A stretch of DNA of 64,000 nucleotides from Paracoccus halophilus (GTDB lineage Bacteria > Pseudomonadota > Alphaproteobacteria > Rhodobacterales > Rhodobacteraceae): NCBI RefSeq assembly GCF_000763905.1, contig NZ_JRKN01000002.1, positions 124,001 through 188,000 on the forward strand. The letters run 5' to 3'. This document shows positions 43,422 to 53,085 of the stretch, piece after piece. Under the pieces are notes generated by a model, which was not told the DNA's origin, did no database searches, and worked only from the letters and a program-made list of their open reading frames with translations. The translations under genes and the position numbers were made by a program. How positions within the stretch are numbered: the first letter of the stretch is position 1; each line of letters begins with the position of its first letter.

Positions 43422-45370
43422 GCCGTGGCCCCCCTGCGTCTGCGGGATGCAGCACTGCGCCCGCCCCGCGCCAGCCATGCGCTGCCAAGCGCGTCGAGCG
43501 CGAAAAGCGCCGCCGCCAGCGCGATCAGCCAGCCGCGCAGGTCAAGGCCCGGCGCCTGCCCGGCGGCTTCCAGACGCACCGTGGCGGGCCATTCGGCGGG
43601 CACCATCGCCCCGCCGGCATTCAGCGCCGCGATCCTTTCGCCGGCGCGATACAGGCCGGCCGGAATGCCCGGCGCCGGCCCCTTGCCGAATTCCGCCGCC
43701 GCGACCGGCACCGGATCCTGCGGCGTCGCGGCCCGGCCGAAGCCGTCCAGCAGCTGCTGCGGGATCCAGAACGTATCCTCGTCCGGCGCGGGTTCGGGCA
43801 GCTCGGCGCTGGCGCGGGCGGTCTGGATCAGGCGCTGAAGCATCTCGACGAACAACCCCGAGATGGCCAGATTGGACCATTCCGCGTTCGCCGTGGTGTG
43901 GAACAGCACGATCTGGCCCTGCCCCAGCGGCGCGCGGGTGACCAGCGGCGTGCCATCGCTGAGCTGCGCCAGCACGCGCTCGGCCAGATCGGGCGCCGGC
44001 TCGGCCAGAAGCTGGGCACGCACCGTCGCGTCGCGGGGCACCTCCAGCCCGGCAAAGAGGCCGTCAGCGGCAAAGGGCGCCAGCCGGCGCGGCTCGCCCC
44101 AGCTCAGCGCGCCGCCGATATCGCGCCCGCCCTCGCGCAGGATGACCGGCAAGAGCGGCTCCTGACGCAATTCGTCCGAGCCGCCCATGCGCGGCCCGGC
44201 AAAGCGGATCAGCAGCCCGCCCTGATCGACCCAGCCGGCCAGCGCATCGCTTTCCGGCAGGCCAAGCTGATCGACCAGCACGATGACATCCGGCGCGGCC
44301 TGCAGCACATCGCCCAGGCTGCCCTCGATCAGGTCGGTGCTGGGCGACAGGGCGCGGCGCAGGTAATGCATCGGCGACAGCAGCCGCTGGCCCTCGGTCG
44401 CGCGATCGTCGCCCACCAGCGCCACCTTGCGCCGGCGCACGCTGTCATCGGCCAGAACCACCGCGCCGGCGGCGCGCACGCCCTGCAGCTCGAAACGGGT
44501 GATCCGGTTGCGCAGCTCGGAAGGCAGGTCGATCGGCACCATGCGCGTGGTGACGCCCGCCTCGGTGATCGGCTCGCCCGGCTCGAGCCGCGCCAGTTCG
44601 CGCGCGGTGCCCTGCGGATCAAGCCCGAAGGCCAGCACCGGCGGAGGCGCGGACTGCCCGGTGGCGCGCAGCCGCAGCGCCGGCGCATCGCCCGCGACCA
44701 GTTCCAGCGATTGCCGCGCCGCTTCGGGGGGAACCACGGTGACCGCCGCGCGCGCGGCCAGCGCGGAGAGCAGCGCGCCGCGGCGCGGGTGATCCAGCCC
44801 GTCGCTGAACCACAGCACCGTCAGCCCCGCTTCGGGCGCCTCGGCCAGAATCTCGCCCGGGTTTTCGGGATAGGCGGTTTCCCAGGGCGCCGGCTGCAAG
44901 GCGCGCAGCCGCGAGGCGATCTCGGCTCCCGGGCGAAAGGCCAGCGCACCCTCGGCCCGGCCATCGGCAAAGAGCAGCGCGGCGGGCTGCCCGGCGCCCG
45001 TGGCCCGGTCCAGCGCCCGGATGGCGCGGGCCTGACGTTGCGGCCAGTCGGGCGCGGCGGCCCAGCCGCCATCCATGACGATCAGCAACGGCCCCTGCCC
45101 GGCCTGATCCGGCACCGGCTTCCAGACCGGCCCGGCAAAGGCCAGGATCAGCGCCGCGATCGCCAGCACGCGCAGGACCAGCAGCCACCAGGGCGTGTGC
45201 CGCGCCACCGGATGCGCGTCCTGCAACCCCAGCAGCAGCCGCGTGCCCGCGAAACGCACCAGCTTCGGCGCCGGCGGCATGGCGCGCAGGATCAGCCAGA
45301 TCACCGGCAGCGCGACCAGCGCGCCAAGGATCCAGGGCGTCAGGAAGCCAAGGGGACCAAGCGTCAGCAT
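43418..45370 (-). CDS. BatA-like (Aerotolerance regulator N-terminal) membrane protein
   Basis: A 650-residue protein starting MLTLGPLGFLTPWILGALVA, the double-span N-terminal domain of BatA/aerotolerance proteins, with HTPWWLLVLRVLAIAALILAF as the second span. A degenerate VWA-like domain follows (LLIVMDGGWAAAPDW, LTVLWFSDGLDHP) and then a long periplasmic-like region ending with a third span (GWLIALAAALFALDALG). The metal-site residues of the VWA domain look incomplete. It is coupled by 4-bp overlaps to both the DUF58 and DUF4159 genes. The start is set at 45370 to match the overlap; upstream extension to 45397 is possible. Confidence 0.85.
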   Translation of the reverse strand: MLTLGPLGFLTPWILGALVALPVIWLILRAMPPAPKLVRFAGTRLLLGLQDAHPVARHTPWWLLVLRVLAIAALILAFAGPVWKPVPDQAGQGPLLIVMDGGWAAAPDWPQRQARAIRALDRATGAGQPAALLFADGRAEGALAFRPGAEIASRLRALQPAPWETAYPENPGEILAEAPEAGLTVLWFSDGLDHPRRGALLSALAARAAVTVVPPEAARQSLELVAGDAPALRLRATGQSAPPPVLAFGLDPQGTARELARLEPGEPITEAGVTTRMVPIDLPSELRNRITRFELQGVRAAGAVVLADDSVRRRKVALVGDDRATEGQRLLSPMHYLRRALSPSTDLIEGSLGDVLQAAPDVIVLVDQLGLPESDALAGWVDQGGLLIRFAGPRMGGSDELRQEPLLPVILREGGRDIGGALSWGEPRRLAPFAADGLFAGLEVPRDATVRAQLLAEPAPDLAERVLAQLSDGTPLVTRAPLGQGQIVLFHTTANAEWSNLAISGLFVEMLQRLIQTARASAELPEPAPDEDTFWIPQQLLDGFGRAATPQDPVPVAAAEFGKGPAPGIPAGLYRAGERIAALNAGGAMVPAEWPATVRLEAAGQAPGLDLRGWLIALAAALFALDALGSAWLARGGRSAASRRRRGATA

Positions 45371-46235
45371 CAGCCCTCCAGCACCGTCCAGAGCCACAAC
45401 AGCGCCTGCGAGGGCGCCGATGCCGTATCATGCGTGCCGAAATGCCAGCCGGCATTCAGCGCCGCGTCGGCCAGCAGCTTGCGGCGTTCGGCCAGGCGCG
45501 CCAGATAGGCCGCGCGCAGCCCGCCCGCGTCGCGGGTATCGTGGCAGACCGCCCCGGAAGCCGAGCGGAACAGCACCGCCCCGGACCATGGAAACCCCTC
45601 CTCATCGGGGTCCAGAACCTGCAGCAGAGCGCCGCGAATGCCCAGCCCCGCCGCGCGGCGCAGATAGTCCAGAGCCGGCTGCGGATCGCCCAGGAAATCG
45701 TCGAACAGGATCACCCGCTGGCCCGGGCGCAGCGCCTGTGCCGGCGGCGCGTCGTCATCGGCCTCCAGCGCCGCGCGCGCGACCAGCGATTGCGCCAGGC
45801 GGTCGGCCTGCATGCGCCCCGAACGCGGCGGATCGCCAGCCAGCGCCACGCGCTCGCCCCCGGCCAGCAGCGCCATGGCCAGCGCCAGCGCCAGCAGGTC
45901 GGCGCGCTGGCGCTTGGCCGGGCGATTGCCGCCGCCGGAATAGTCCATCCCCGCCGCCGCCGAGACCCAGATCGCAGCCGATTGCGGCACCTCGGCCTCG
46001 CGGTCCCGCACGAATTCGCCGTCCGAGCGGGCCGAGCGGCGCCAGTCGATGCTGCGCATCGTGTCGCCGGCGGTCGCCGGACGGTATTGCCAGAAATCCT
46101 CGCCGCGCCCGGGCCGGCGCTGGCCATGCGCGCCCGCCATCAGCGCCGCCGCCAGCCGCTCGGCCGAAAGCATCAGCGCCGGCAGCCCGGCCGAGGCGGC
46201 CTGCGCACTGGCGCGAAGCTGTTCGGGCGTCACGG

Positions 46236-46239
<4 letters not shown>
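45370..46239 (-). CDS. DUF58-domain protein
   Basis: A 289-residue cytoplasmic protein. The open frame stretches to 47295 but everything before 46239 is a shadow of moxR. I start it at the GTG at 46239, which overlaps the moxR stop as GTGA, giving (V)TVTPEQLRASAQAA. The DUF58 hallmarks are GEDFWQYRPATAGDTMRSID followed by WRRSARSDGEFVRDRE, and the VILFDDFLGDP strand later. DUF58 proteins accompany MoxR ATPases and are thought to link them to client complexes. It overlaps the BatA-like gene by 3 bp. Confidence 0.9.
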
Positions 46240-47237
<998 letters not shown>

Positions 47238-47324
47238 GACAACGCCCCAATTCTGATTTACTGAGGACATTAAAGACGGCTATGCCGGGGTCCACAAGAA
47301 ATGGCGACCAGGAGTGACGAGACT

Positions 47325-47846
47325 GTGACCGATGCCGCGGGAATCGCCGCCGCTGCCAGCCGCGCGGCCGGCAAGGGGCCGCCGCCCGTGCATCTGTGGG
47401 ACCCGCCCTTCTGCGGCGATCTGGACATGGAGATCCGCGCCGATGGCAGCTGGTTCTACAATGGCACGCCGATCGGCCGGCCCGAGATGGTGCGGCTTTT
47501 CGCCTCGATCCTGAAACGCGAGGGCGACAGCTACTTTCTGGTCACACCGGTCGAGAAAGTCGGCATCCGCGTGATCGATGCGCCATTTATCGCAGTTGAT
47601 GCCGATCTCGGGGATGATATTCTACTGACCACGAATGTGGGCGACAGGGTGGTCGCCGGGCCGGATCACGCCATCGAGATGCGCGGCACCGAGGATCATC
47701 CCAGACCTTACGTTCATATCCGCCGCGGTCTTTGGGCGCTCATCGACCGCAAGACATTTTACCGACTAGCCGATGCGGCTATGCCCGATGAAAGCGGGCG
47801 TATGAATGTGCACTCGGGAGGGACGGTCTTTCCTCTGGAGCCGTAA
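47325..47846 (+). CDS. DUF1285 protein
   Basis: A 173-residue protein with the DUF1285 signature: PPVHLWDPPFCGDLDMEIRA, DGSWFYNGTPIGRPEMVRLF, ILKREGDSYFLVTPVEKVGI and DAPFIAVD. I choose the GTG at 47325, which has AGGAG 10 nt upstream and gives (V)TDAAGIAAAAS; an ATG at 47301 is in frame but lacks a ribosome site. The family is cytoplasmic and of unknown role. The hyi gene starts 2 bp after its stop, so they are cotranscribed. Confidence 0.9.
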   Translation: MTDAAGIAAAASRAAGKGPPPVHLWDPPFCGDLDMEIRADGSWFYNGTPIGRPEMVRLFASILKREGDSYFLVTPVEKVGIRVIDAPFIAVDADLGDDILLTTNVGDRVVAGPDHAIEMRGTEDHPRPYVHIRRGLWALIDRKTFYRLADAAMPDESGRMNVHSGGTVFPLEP

Positions 47847-47848
47847 CC

Positions 47849-48604
47849 ATGGCACGATTCGCCGCCAACCTGACCTATCTGTTCACCGAACTGCCCATGT
47901 TCCAGCGATTCGCCGCCGCCAGGCGCGCGGGTTTCGACGGGGTCGAGATCCTGTTTCCCTATGATCTTGCCGCCAAGGATCTGGCGCGCGCCGCGCAGGG
48001 CTCCGACATGCATATCGTGCTGATGAACATGCCGCCGCCCAACTGGGCCGGCGGGCCGCGCGGCTTCGCCGCCGAGCCGGGCAACGAGATGCGGTTCCGC
48101 AAGGATTTCGACCGCGCCCTGCTTTACGCGCAGGCGCTGAAGGTCCGGCACCTGCATGTCATGGCCGGCCGGGCCGAGGGCCCCGAGGCCCGCGACACCT
48201 ATATCCGCAACCTGCGATGGGCGGCCGAGCGCGCGCCCGGGGTCAGCCTGACCATCGAGCCGATGAACGCGGTCGACATGCCCGGCTATTACCTGAACTG
48301 CTTCGATCTGGCCTCCGAGATCATCGATGAGGTCGACGCCACCAATCTGGGGCTGCAATTCGACGCCTATCAGGCCCATATGATCCATGGCGACGTGATC
48401 GAGACCTGGCACCGCCACGCCCGCAATGTGCGCCATATCCAGATCGCGGGCTGCCCCGGCCGGCACGAGCCGCGCGCCGGCGAAATCGACTATGCGGGGT
48501 TTTTCCGCGCCGTCGATGCCGCCGGTTTCAGCGGCTGGGTGGGGGCCGAATACACGCCGCGCACCTCGACCGAGGCCGGGCTGCGCTGGCTGCGCTCGGC
48601 CTGA
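47849..48604 (+). CDS. hyi: Hydroxypyruvate isomerase
   Basis: A 251-residue TIM-barrel enzyme that interconverts hydroxypyruvate and tartronate semialdehyde. The start MARFAANLTYLFTELPMFQR, FDGVEILFPYDL, VLMNMPPPNWAGG, GNEMRFRKDF, LTIEPMNAVDMPGYYL, LQFDAYQAHMIHGDV, HIQIAGCPGRHEP and the final VGAEYTPR are typical of Hyi, including the Glu/Asp/His metal set. Related 2-oxo-tetronate isomerase (OtnI) is an alternative. GGAG lies within the end of the upstream DUF1285 gene. Confidence 0.92.
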   Translation: MARFAANLTYLFTELPMFQRFAAARRAGFDGVEILFPYDLAAKDLARAAQGSDMHIVLMNMPPPNWAGGPRGFAAEPGNEMRFRKDFDRALLYAQALKVRHLHVMAGRAEGPEARDTYIRNLRWAAERAPGVSLTIEPMNAVDMPGYYLNCFDLASEIIDEVDATNLGLQFDAYQAHMIHGDVIETWHRHARNVRHIQIAGCPGRHEPRAGEIDYAGFFRAVDAAGFSGWVGAEYTPRTSTEAGLRWLRSA

Positions 48605-48706
48605 GCAGGGCGCGCGGCGCAAGGCGGCTCGGGTCAGGTTTGAAACACCTCCACCCGGCCCGCCTGCCGCTGCGGGGAAATGGCCCCGAGGGTTGACCCG
48701 ACACGC

Positions 48707-51058
48707 TTAATAGGCCGCGCTGCCGGTGCCTGCGGGCAATGCGCCATAGGGCAGCCAGATCGTCTTGGCCCGGCTGGCGCGGCGCATGAATTCGCGGCCC
48801 TGCGCCTCGGGCGCGGTCCAGTCCTGCCGGTCGGGGCACCAGACCGGGATCAGGGTTTCGGCGGCGGCGCGCTGCAGCTCGGCCAGCCCCTCGGCGCCCT
48901 GCCCGGCATGCCAGACCGCCGACACGCCGTCATGGCCGGCGAGCGCCCGGCCCAGATCGTCGCGCGGCCCGGTCACGATATTGACCACGCCCGCCGGCAG
49001 ATCCGAACAGGCCAGCACCTGCGCCAGGGTCAGCGCCGCCATCGGTCGCTCCTGCGACGGGATCGCCACCACGGCGTTGCCCATCGCGATCGCGGGAAGC
49101 ACCAGCGACACGAAACCGGCAAGCGAGGCCCGGCCCGGGCAGATCAGCCCCATGACGCCATGCGGCTCGGGCCGGATATGGGTCAGGTGACCGGGCCGGG
49201 CGGCAACCGTCGCACCGTCGTATTTATCGGCGAAACCGGCATAGAAAAAGCAGCGGCGGATGGCGGCATCGACCTCGGCCGGGCTGGCGAAACCGGCGAA
49301 TTCGGACCGGCGCTGCGCCAGGTTCTCGGCCAGGAAATACAGCACCTGCGCCCGGCCATGACCGCCGAGTGCCTGCCATTTCGCAAGCCCCGCCTGCGCC
49401 GCCTCGACGGCATTGCGGATATCCTTGCGCCCGCCCAGCGGGATCAGCTCGTCCTGCGCGGCATAGCTGGCGCCGCCATCGGGACGTTTCTGCGCACCGC
49501 CGATATAAAGCTTCACCGTGCGGTCGATCCCCTTCATCGCGGCCGCGTCCTCGACCGCTGCGGCGATATCGGGGGGCGCGGGATCGCGCGGCGCGGGCGG
49601 GGCCGGCACGGCCAGATAGTCCAGCATCCCCTCGCGCCCGCCCTCGCGGCCATAGCCGCTGTCGCGGATGCCGCCGAAAGGCGCGGCCGCGTCAAAGACA
49701 TTGGCGCAGTTGATCCAGACCACCCCGGCCCTGATCCGCGCCGCCGTGTCGGTGGCATTGGCCGCACTTTCCGACCAGACCGAGGCCGCCAGCCCGTAGC
49801 GTGTGTTATTGGCCAGATCGGCGGCCTCGTCGGGCGTGCGAAAGGTCGAGAGCGTGGCGATGGGGCCGAATATCTCCTGCACCATGCCGGGATTCGAGGG
49901 CGCGATATTGCGCAGATAGCCCGGCGCGACCCGGCAGCCCTGCCCCACCTGCCCGCCGATCAGCTCGGCCCCGGCGGCGACCGCCTGGTCCAGCAGGTCA
50001 AGAATACGCTGCTTCTGCACCGGATGGACGATGGCGCCGATATCGGTGGATTTGTCCAGGGGCGGGCCAGGGCGAAGCTTCTCCATCCGCGCGCGCAAAA
50101 GCGCCTCGAACCGTGGGGCGACCGATTCGGCCACGAGGATGCGCGAGCCCGCGCAGCAGACCTCGCCCTGGTTGAACCAGATCGAATCGACGACGCCCTC
50201 GACCGCGGCATCCAGATCGGCATCCTCCATCACCACAAAGGGCGATTTGCCGCCCAGTTCCAGTGTCAGCCGCTTGGCGGTTCCGGCAACGGCCCGGGCA
50301 ATTTCGCGCCCCACCCCGGTCGAGCCGGTAAAGGCGATCTTGTCGACCGGCGCCCGCACCAGCGCCGCGCCGGTCGCGCCATCGCCGGTGACGATATTGA
50401 CGACCCCGGCGGGCAGGCCGACATGGGCGCAGATCTCGGCGAATGCCAGCGCGGTCAGCGGCGTGTATTCGGCGGGTTTCAGCACCACGGTATTGCCGGC
50501 GGCCAGCGCCGGCGCCACCTTCCAGGCCAGCATCAGAAGCGGGAAATTCCACGGGATGATCTGGCCGCAGACACCCAGGGCCGCATGGCCGGGAAACTCG
50601 CTCTCCGCCAGTTCGGCCCAGCCGGCATGGTGATAGAAATGGCGCACGACCAGCGGGATGTCGGCGTCGCGGCTTTCGCGGATCGGCTTGCCGTTATCCA
50701 GCGTCTCGAGCACGGCCAGGAAACGCTCGCGCTTCTGGATGGTCCGCGCAATGGCATAGAGAAACCGCGCCCGGTCGTGGCCCGGCATCATGCCCCAGCC
50801 GCGTTGCGCGCGCCGCGCGGCGCGCACCGCCTTGGCCACGTCGCGCTCGCTGCCCTGGGTGACCCGGGCCAGTTCCTCGCCCGTGGCGGGGTCGGTGGTG
50901 GCAAAGACCTCGCCCGGGCGGGTGAACCGGCCGGCGATGAAATGGCCGAAGGTGGCGCGCTCGCGCAGCCAGTCGCGCACCGCCGAGGCATCCTCGACCG
51001 AGGGTCCGTATTCCATGTTTTCCATGATCTCGCCTATGCTTGGCGTCCTGTCCCGCAT
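48707..51058 (-). CDS. Tandem-domain aldehyde dehydrogenase (ALDH16-like)
   Basis: A 783-residue protein with two ALDH units. The first (residues about 40-500) is complete: IIPWNFPLLMLAWKVAPALA, GFTGST-like AFTGSTGVGREIA, ELGGKSPFVV with the general-base Glu, and FNQGEVCCAGSR with the nucleophilic Cys. The second (about 530-783) is truncated and degenerate: it keeps VMGLICPGRASLAGFVSLVL and DLPAGVVNIVTG but has no catalytic Cys or Glu motif. This layout is that of ALDH16. The start at 51058 lies beside the deoC stop, so the pair forms an operon; DeoC yields acetaldehyde, a plausible substrate. ATG codons at 51028 or nearby are alternative starts. Confidence 0.9.
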   Translation of the reverse strand: MRDRTPSIGEIMENMEYGPSVEDASAVRDWLRERATFGHFIAGRFTRPGEVFATTDPATGEELARVTQGSERDVAKAVRAARRAQRGWGMMPGHDRARFLYAIARTIQKRERFLAVLETLDNGKPIRESRDADIPLVVRHFYHHAGWAELAESEFPGHAALGVCGQIIPWNFPLLMLAWKVAPALAAGNTVVLKPAEYTPLTALAFAEICAHVGLPAGVVNIVTGDGATGAALVRAPVDKIAFTGSTGVGREIARAVAGTAKRLTLELGGKSPFVVMEDADLDAAVEGVVDSIWFNQGEVCCAGSRILVAESVAPRFEALLRARMEKLRPGPPLDKSTDIGAIVHPVQKQRILDLLDQAVAAGAELIGGQVGQGCRVAPGYLRNIAPSNPGMVQEIFGPIATLSTFRTPDEAADLANNTRYGLAASVWSESAANATDTAARIRAGVVWINCANVFDAAAPFGGIRDSGYGREGGREGMLDYLAVPAPPAPRDPAPPDIAAAVEDAAAMKGIDRTVKLYIGGAQKRPDGGASYAAQDELIPLGGRKDIRNAVEAAQAGLAKWQALGGHGRAQVLYFLAENLAQRRSEFAGFASPAEVDAAIRRCFFYAGFADKYDGATVAARPGHLTHIRPEPHGVMGLICPGRASLAGFVSLVLPAIAMGNAVVAIPSQERPMAALTLAQVLACSDLPAGVVNIVTGPRDDLGRALAGHDGVSAVWHAGQGAEGLAELQRAAAETLIPVWCPDRQDWTAPEAQGREFMRRASRAKTIWLPYGALPAGTGSAAY

Positions 51059-51062
51059 GCCG

Positions 51063-52007
51063 TCACCCCGCAGCCAGCCGATGCAGGGCGGCATAACGCC
51101 CCGTCACGTAATGAGAAATCTGCCGCTCGATATCCGCCAGCAGCGACGAGGCGCCGATGCGGAACAGATCCGGGCGCAGCCAGTCGCGGCCCAGTTCCTC
51201 GGCCATGAGCACCTGCCAGTTCAGCGCGTCCCTTGCGGTGCGCAGCCCTCCGGCCGGCTTGAAGCCCACGGCAAAGCCGGTGCGGTCGCGATAGTCGCGG
51301 ATCGCGCGCAGCATGACCAGACTTACCGGCAGCGTGGCATTCACCGGCTCCTTGCCGGTCGAGGTCTTGATGAAATCGGCGCCGGCCTGCATGGCGACAT
51401 GGCTGGCGCGCGCGACATTGGTCAGGGTCTTGAGCTCTCCGGTCGCCAGGATCGCCTTCATCAGCGCCGGGCCGCAGGTCTCGCGCATGGCGCGCAGCTC
51501 GTCATAAAGCGCGGACCAGTCGCCTTGCAGCACATGGGCGCGGCTGATGACGATGTCGATCTCGTCGGCGCCCTGATCCAGCGCATGGCGGATTTCGGCC
51601 AGCCGCAGGTCCAGCGGCATCAGCCCGGCCGGAAAGCCCGTCGCGACCGAGGCCACCGGGATGCGCGTGCCGCCAAGCGCCGCTTTCGCCGCCGCGACCA
51701 TGGTCGGATAGACGCAGACCGCGCCGGTGGTCAGCCCTTCGATCCCCATGGCGGCCAGATGATCCGCCTCCAGCGGCCGGCGCGCCTTGGCGCAAAGCCG
51801 CGCCACGCGGTCGGGCGTGTCATCGCCCGAAAGCGTGGTCAGGTCGATGCAGCGCACCGCGTTCAGCAGCCATGCCGCCTGCCATTCCCGTTTCAGGCTG
51901 CGCCTTGCCGGCAGGCTGGCGGCGCGGCGCTCGGCCGCGGGGGTATTGACCGCGATCCGCGCGAACCAGTCGGGACGGAAATCGGTGCCGGGGTTCCTGC
52001 GCGGCAT
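51063..52007 (-). CDS. deoC: Deoxyribose-phosphate aldolase
   Basis: A 314-residue class I aldolase that splits 2-deoxyribose-5-phosphate to acetaldehyde and glyceraldehyde-3-phosphate. The Schiff-base Lys is in ADFIKTSTGKEP; other marks are IDLTTLSGDDTP near the N-terminal part, VCVYPTMVAAAKAAL, VATGFPAGLMPLDLRLAEI and GFAVGFKPAGGLRTARDALN. It is the longer form with an N-terminal extension. It lies 4 bp downstream of the DUF1523 gene's end region boundary and feeds the downstream ALDH gene. Confidence 0.95.
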   Translation of the reverse strand: MPRRNPGTDFRPDWFARIAVNTPAAERRAASLPARRSLKREWQAAWLLNAVRCIDLTTLSGDDTPDRVARLCAKARRPLEADHLAAMGIEGLTTGAVCVYPTMVAAAKAALGGTRIPVASVATGFPAGLMPLDLRLAEIRHALDQGADEIDIVISRAHVLQGDWSALYDELRAMRETCGPALMKAILATGELKTLTNVARASHVAMQAGADFIKTSTGKEPVNATLPVSLVMLRAIRDYRDRTGFAVGFKPAGGLRTARDALNWQVLMAEELGRDWLRPDLFRIGASSLLADIERQISHYVTGRYAALHRLAAG

Positions 52008-52010
52008 CGA

Positions 52011-52691
52011 CTAGCGCCCCCGCAGCCGGTCCCACCGGCGCCGCAGCCAGCCGCGCGCCTCGCCCGCCTCGCGCAGGACATGGTCGCGGGCGGCGTCGGC
52101 GCGCGCGTCCAGCCGGTCCCATGCCTGATCGGCCGAGCGCACGGCCGGGTCGATGGTGCGTTCGCGGAACTGGTTCCACATCCGCCAGATCAGGAACAGG
52201 ATCGCGCCCAGCACGGCCAGGATGATCTGCGCCCCCCAGTTGAAGGGCCGCTCATCCGGGCCGCTGACCGGCTTGATCGAAATCGCGTTGGGATAGATCG
52301 AGGCCCATGAGACCCGCCAGCCATAAGAGGTGATGCTGACCCATTGCGGATCGGCCGCGCTGGATTCCAGGTCGGTCGCCTCGGCCTGCAGGTTCGAGCT
52401 GTCATATTTGAAATAGGGCGGCCAGATCCAGCCGGTATCCTCGTTGCGATAGACATAGGGCTTGCCGTTCGGGCGCGCGGTATTGATGAAGCGCACGTCC
52501 CGCTGCCCCTGGGCGTTCTGCACCGTGCCGGTATCGGGCGAGGCGAAAAAGATCGCATTGGCGCCGATCTCGGTCAGCCGGTTATAGGCGTCGGTAATCC
52601 GCACCGTCTGTTTCGAGGGCAGCGAATAATCCAGGAACAGAAACACGGCAACGCCGAAGATCACCCCAAGAACGGTCAGAAACCAGCGCAT
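52011..52691 (-). CDS. DUF1523 membrane protein
   Basis: A 226-residue protein. An N-terminal span (WFLTVLGVIFGVAVFLFLDY) is followed by the DUF1523 soluble part (SKQTVRITDAYNRL, FINTARPNGKPYVYRNEDTG, WVSITSYGWRVSWASIYPNA) and a second span (GAQIILAVLGAILFLIW), then an Arg/Ala-rich helical tail. The central part would be periplasmic. The family is alphaproteobacterial and of unknown role. It is 9 bp downstream of a small membrane protein gene and directly upstream of deoC, all on the minus strand. Confidence 0.88.
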   Translation of the reverse strand: MRWFLTVLGVIFGVAVFLFLDYSLPSKQTVRITDAYNRLTEIGANAIFFASPDTGTVQNAQGQRDVRFINTARPNGKPYVYRNEDTGWIWPPYFKYDSSNLQAEATDLESSAADPQWVSITSYGWRVSWASIYPNAISIKPVSGPDERPFNWGAQIILAVLGAILFLIWRMWNQFRERTIDPAVRSADQAWDRLDARADAARDHVLREAGEARGWLRRRWDRLRGR

Positions 52692-52700
52692 TGCACCCCC

Positions 52701-52982
52701 TCAACTGTAATTCACGATAAAGATGATCACGACGATCGCGACCACCGGCAGCACCAGCACCAGCCCGACCAGCCGCGCCCGCAGGCTCTTGCTGAAACCC
52801 ACCATCGAACGCCGCACGAACCTGTCGCGTTCCTCGGTCGGGCCGGCGCGGTCGGGATGACGGCGATCCCATTCCTCTTCCAGCGATTCGCGGCGCAGGC
52901 TGCGGACATAGATCGAGATCAGGACATAGAAGATCACCTCGACCACGAGAACCAGCCCGATCAGGCGAAGAAATGCGATCAT
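52701..52982 (-). CDS. Small two-span membrane protein
   Basis: A 93-residue protein starting MIAFLRLIGLVLVVEVIFYV. It has one hydrophobic span at the N-terminus, a charged central loop (RRESLEEEWDRRHPDRAG) and a second span at the C-terminus (LVGLVLVLPVVAIVVIIFIV). I do not recognise a named family. It precedes the DUF1523 gene by 9 bp and is likely cotranscribed with it. The ATG at 52982 was preferred over an upstream start at 53051 that would add a non-hydrophobic leader. Confidence 0.75.
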   Translation of the reverse strand: MIAFLRLIGLVLVVEVIFYVLISIYVRSLRRESLEEEWDRRHPDRAGPTEERDRFVRRSMVGFSKSLRARLVGLVLVLPVVAIVVIIFIVNYS

Positions 52983-53085
52983 CCGGTCGGTGCCTTTCGC
53001 TGTGCCATGGCCCATGGGTAAGGTCTTGGGGCCGGGTGTCAATCGCGCCATTGCGAGACGGCGGCAAGCGGCCTAGCCTTTCGCC

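Noticed and set aside
48629..48701. 8-bp inverted repeat around the hyi-ALDH junction
   Set aside because: TCGGGTCA and TGACCCGA are complementary, but the 57-nt loop and lack of T-run make a terminator doubtful.
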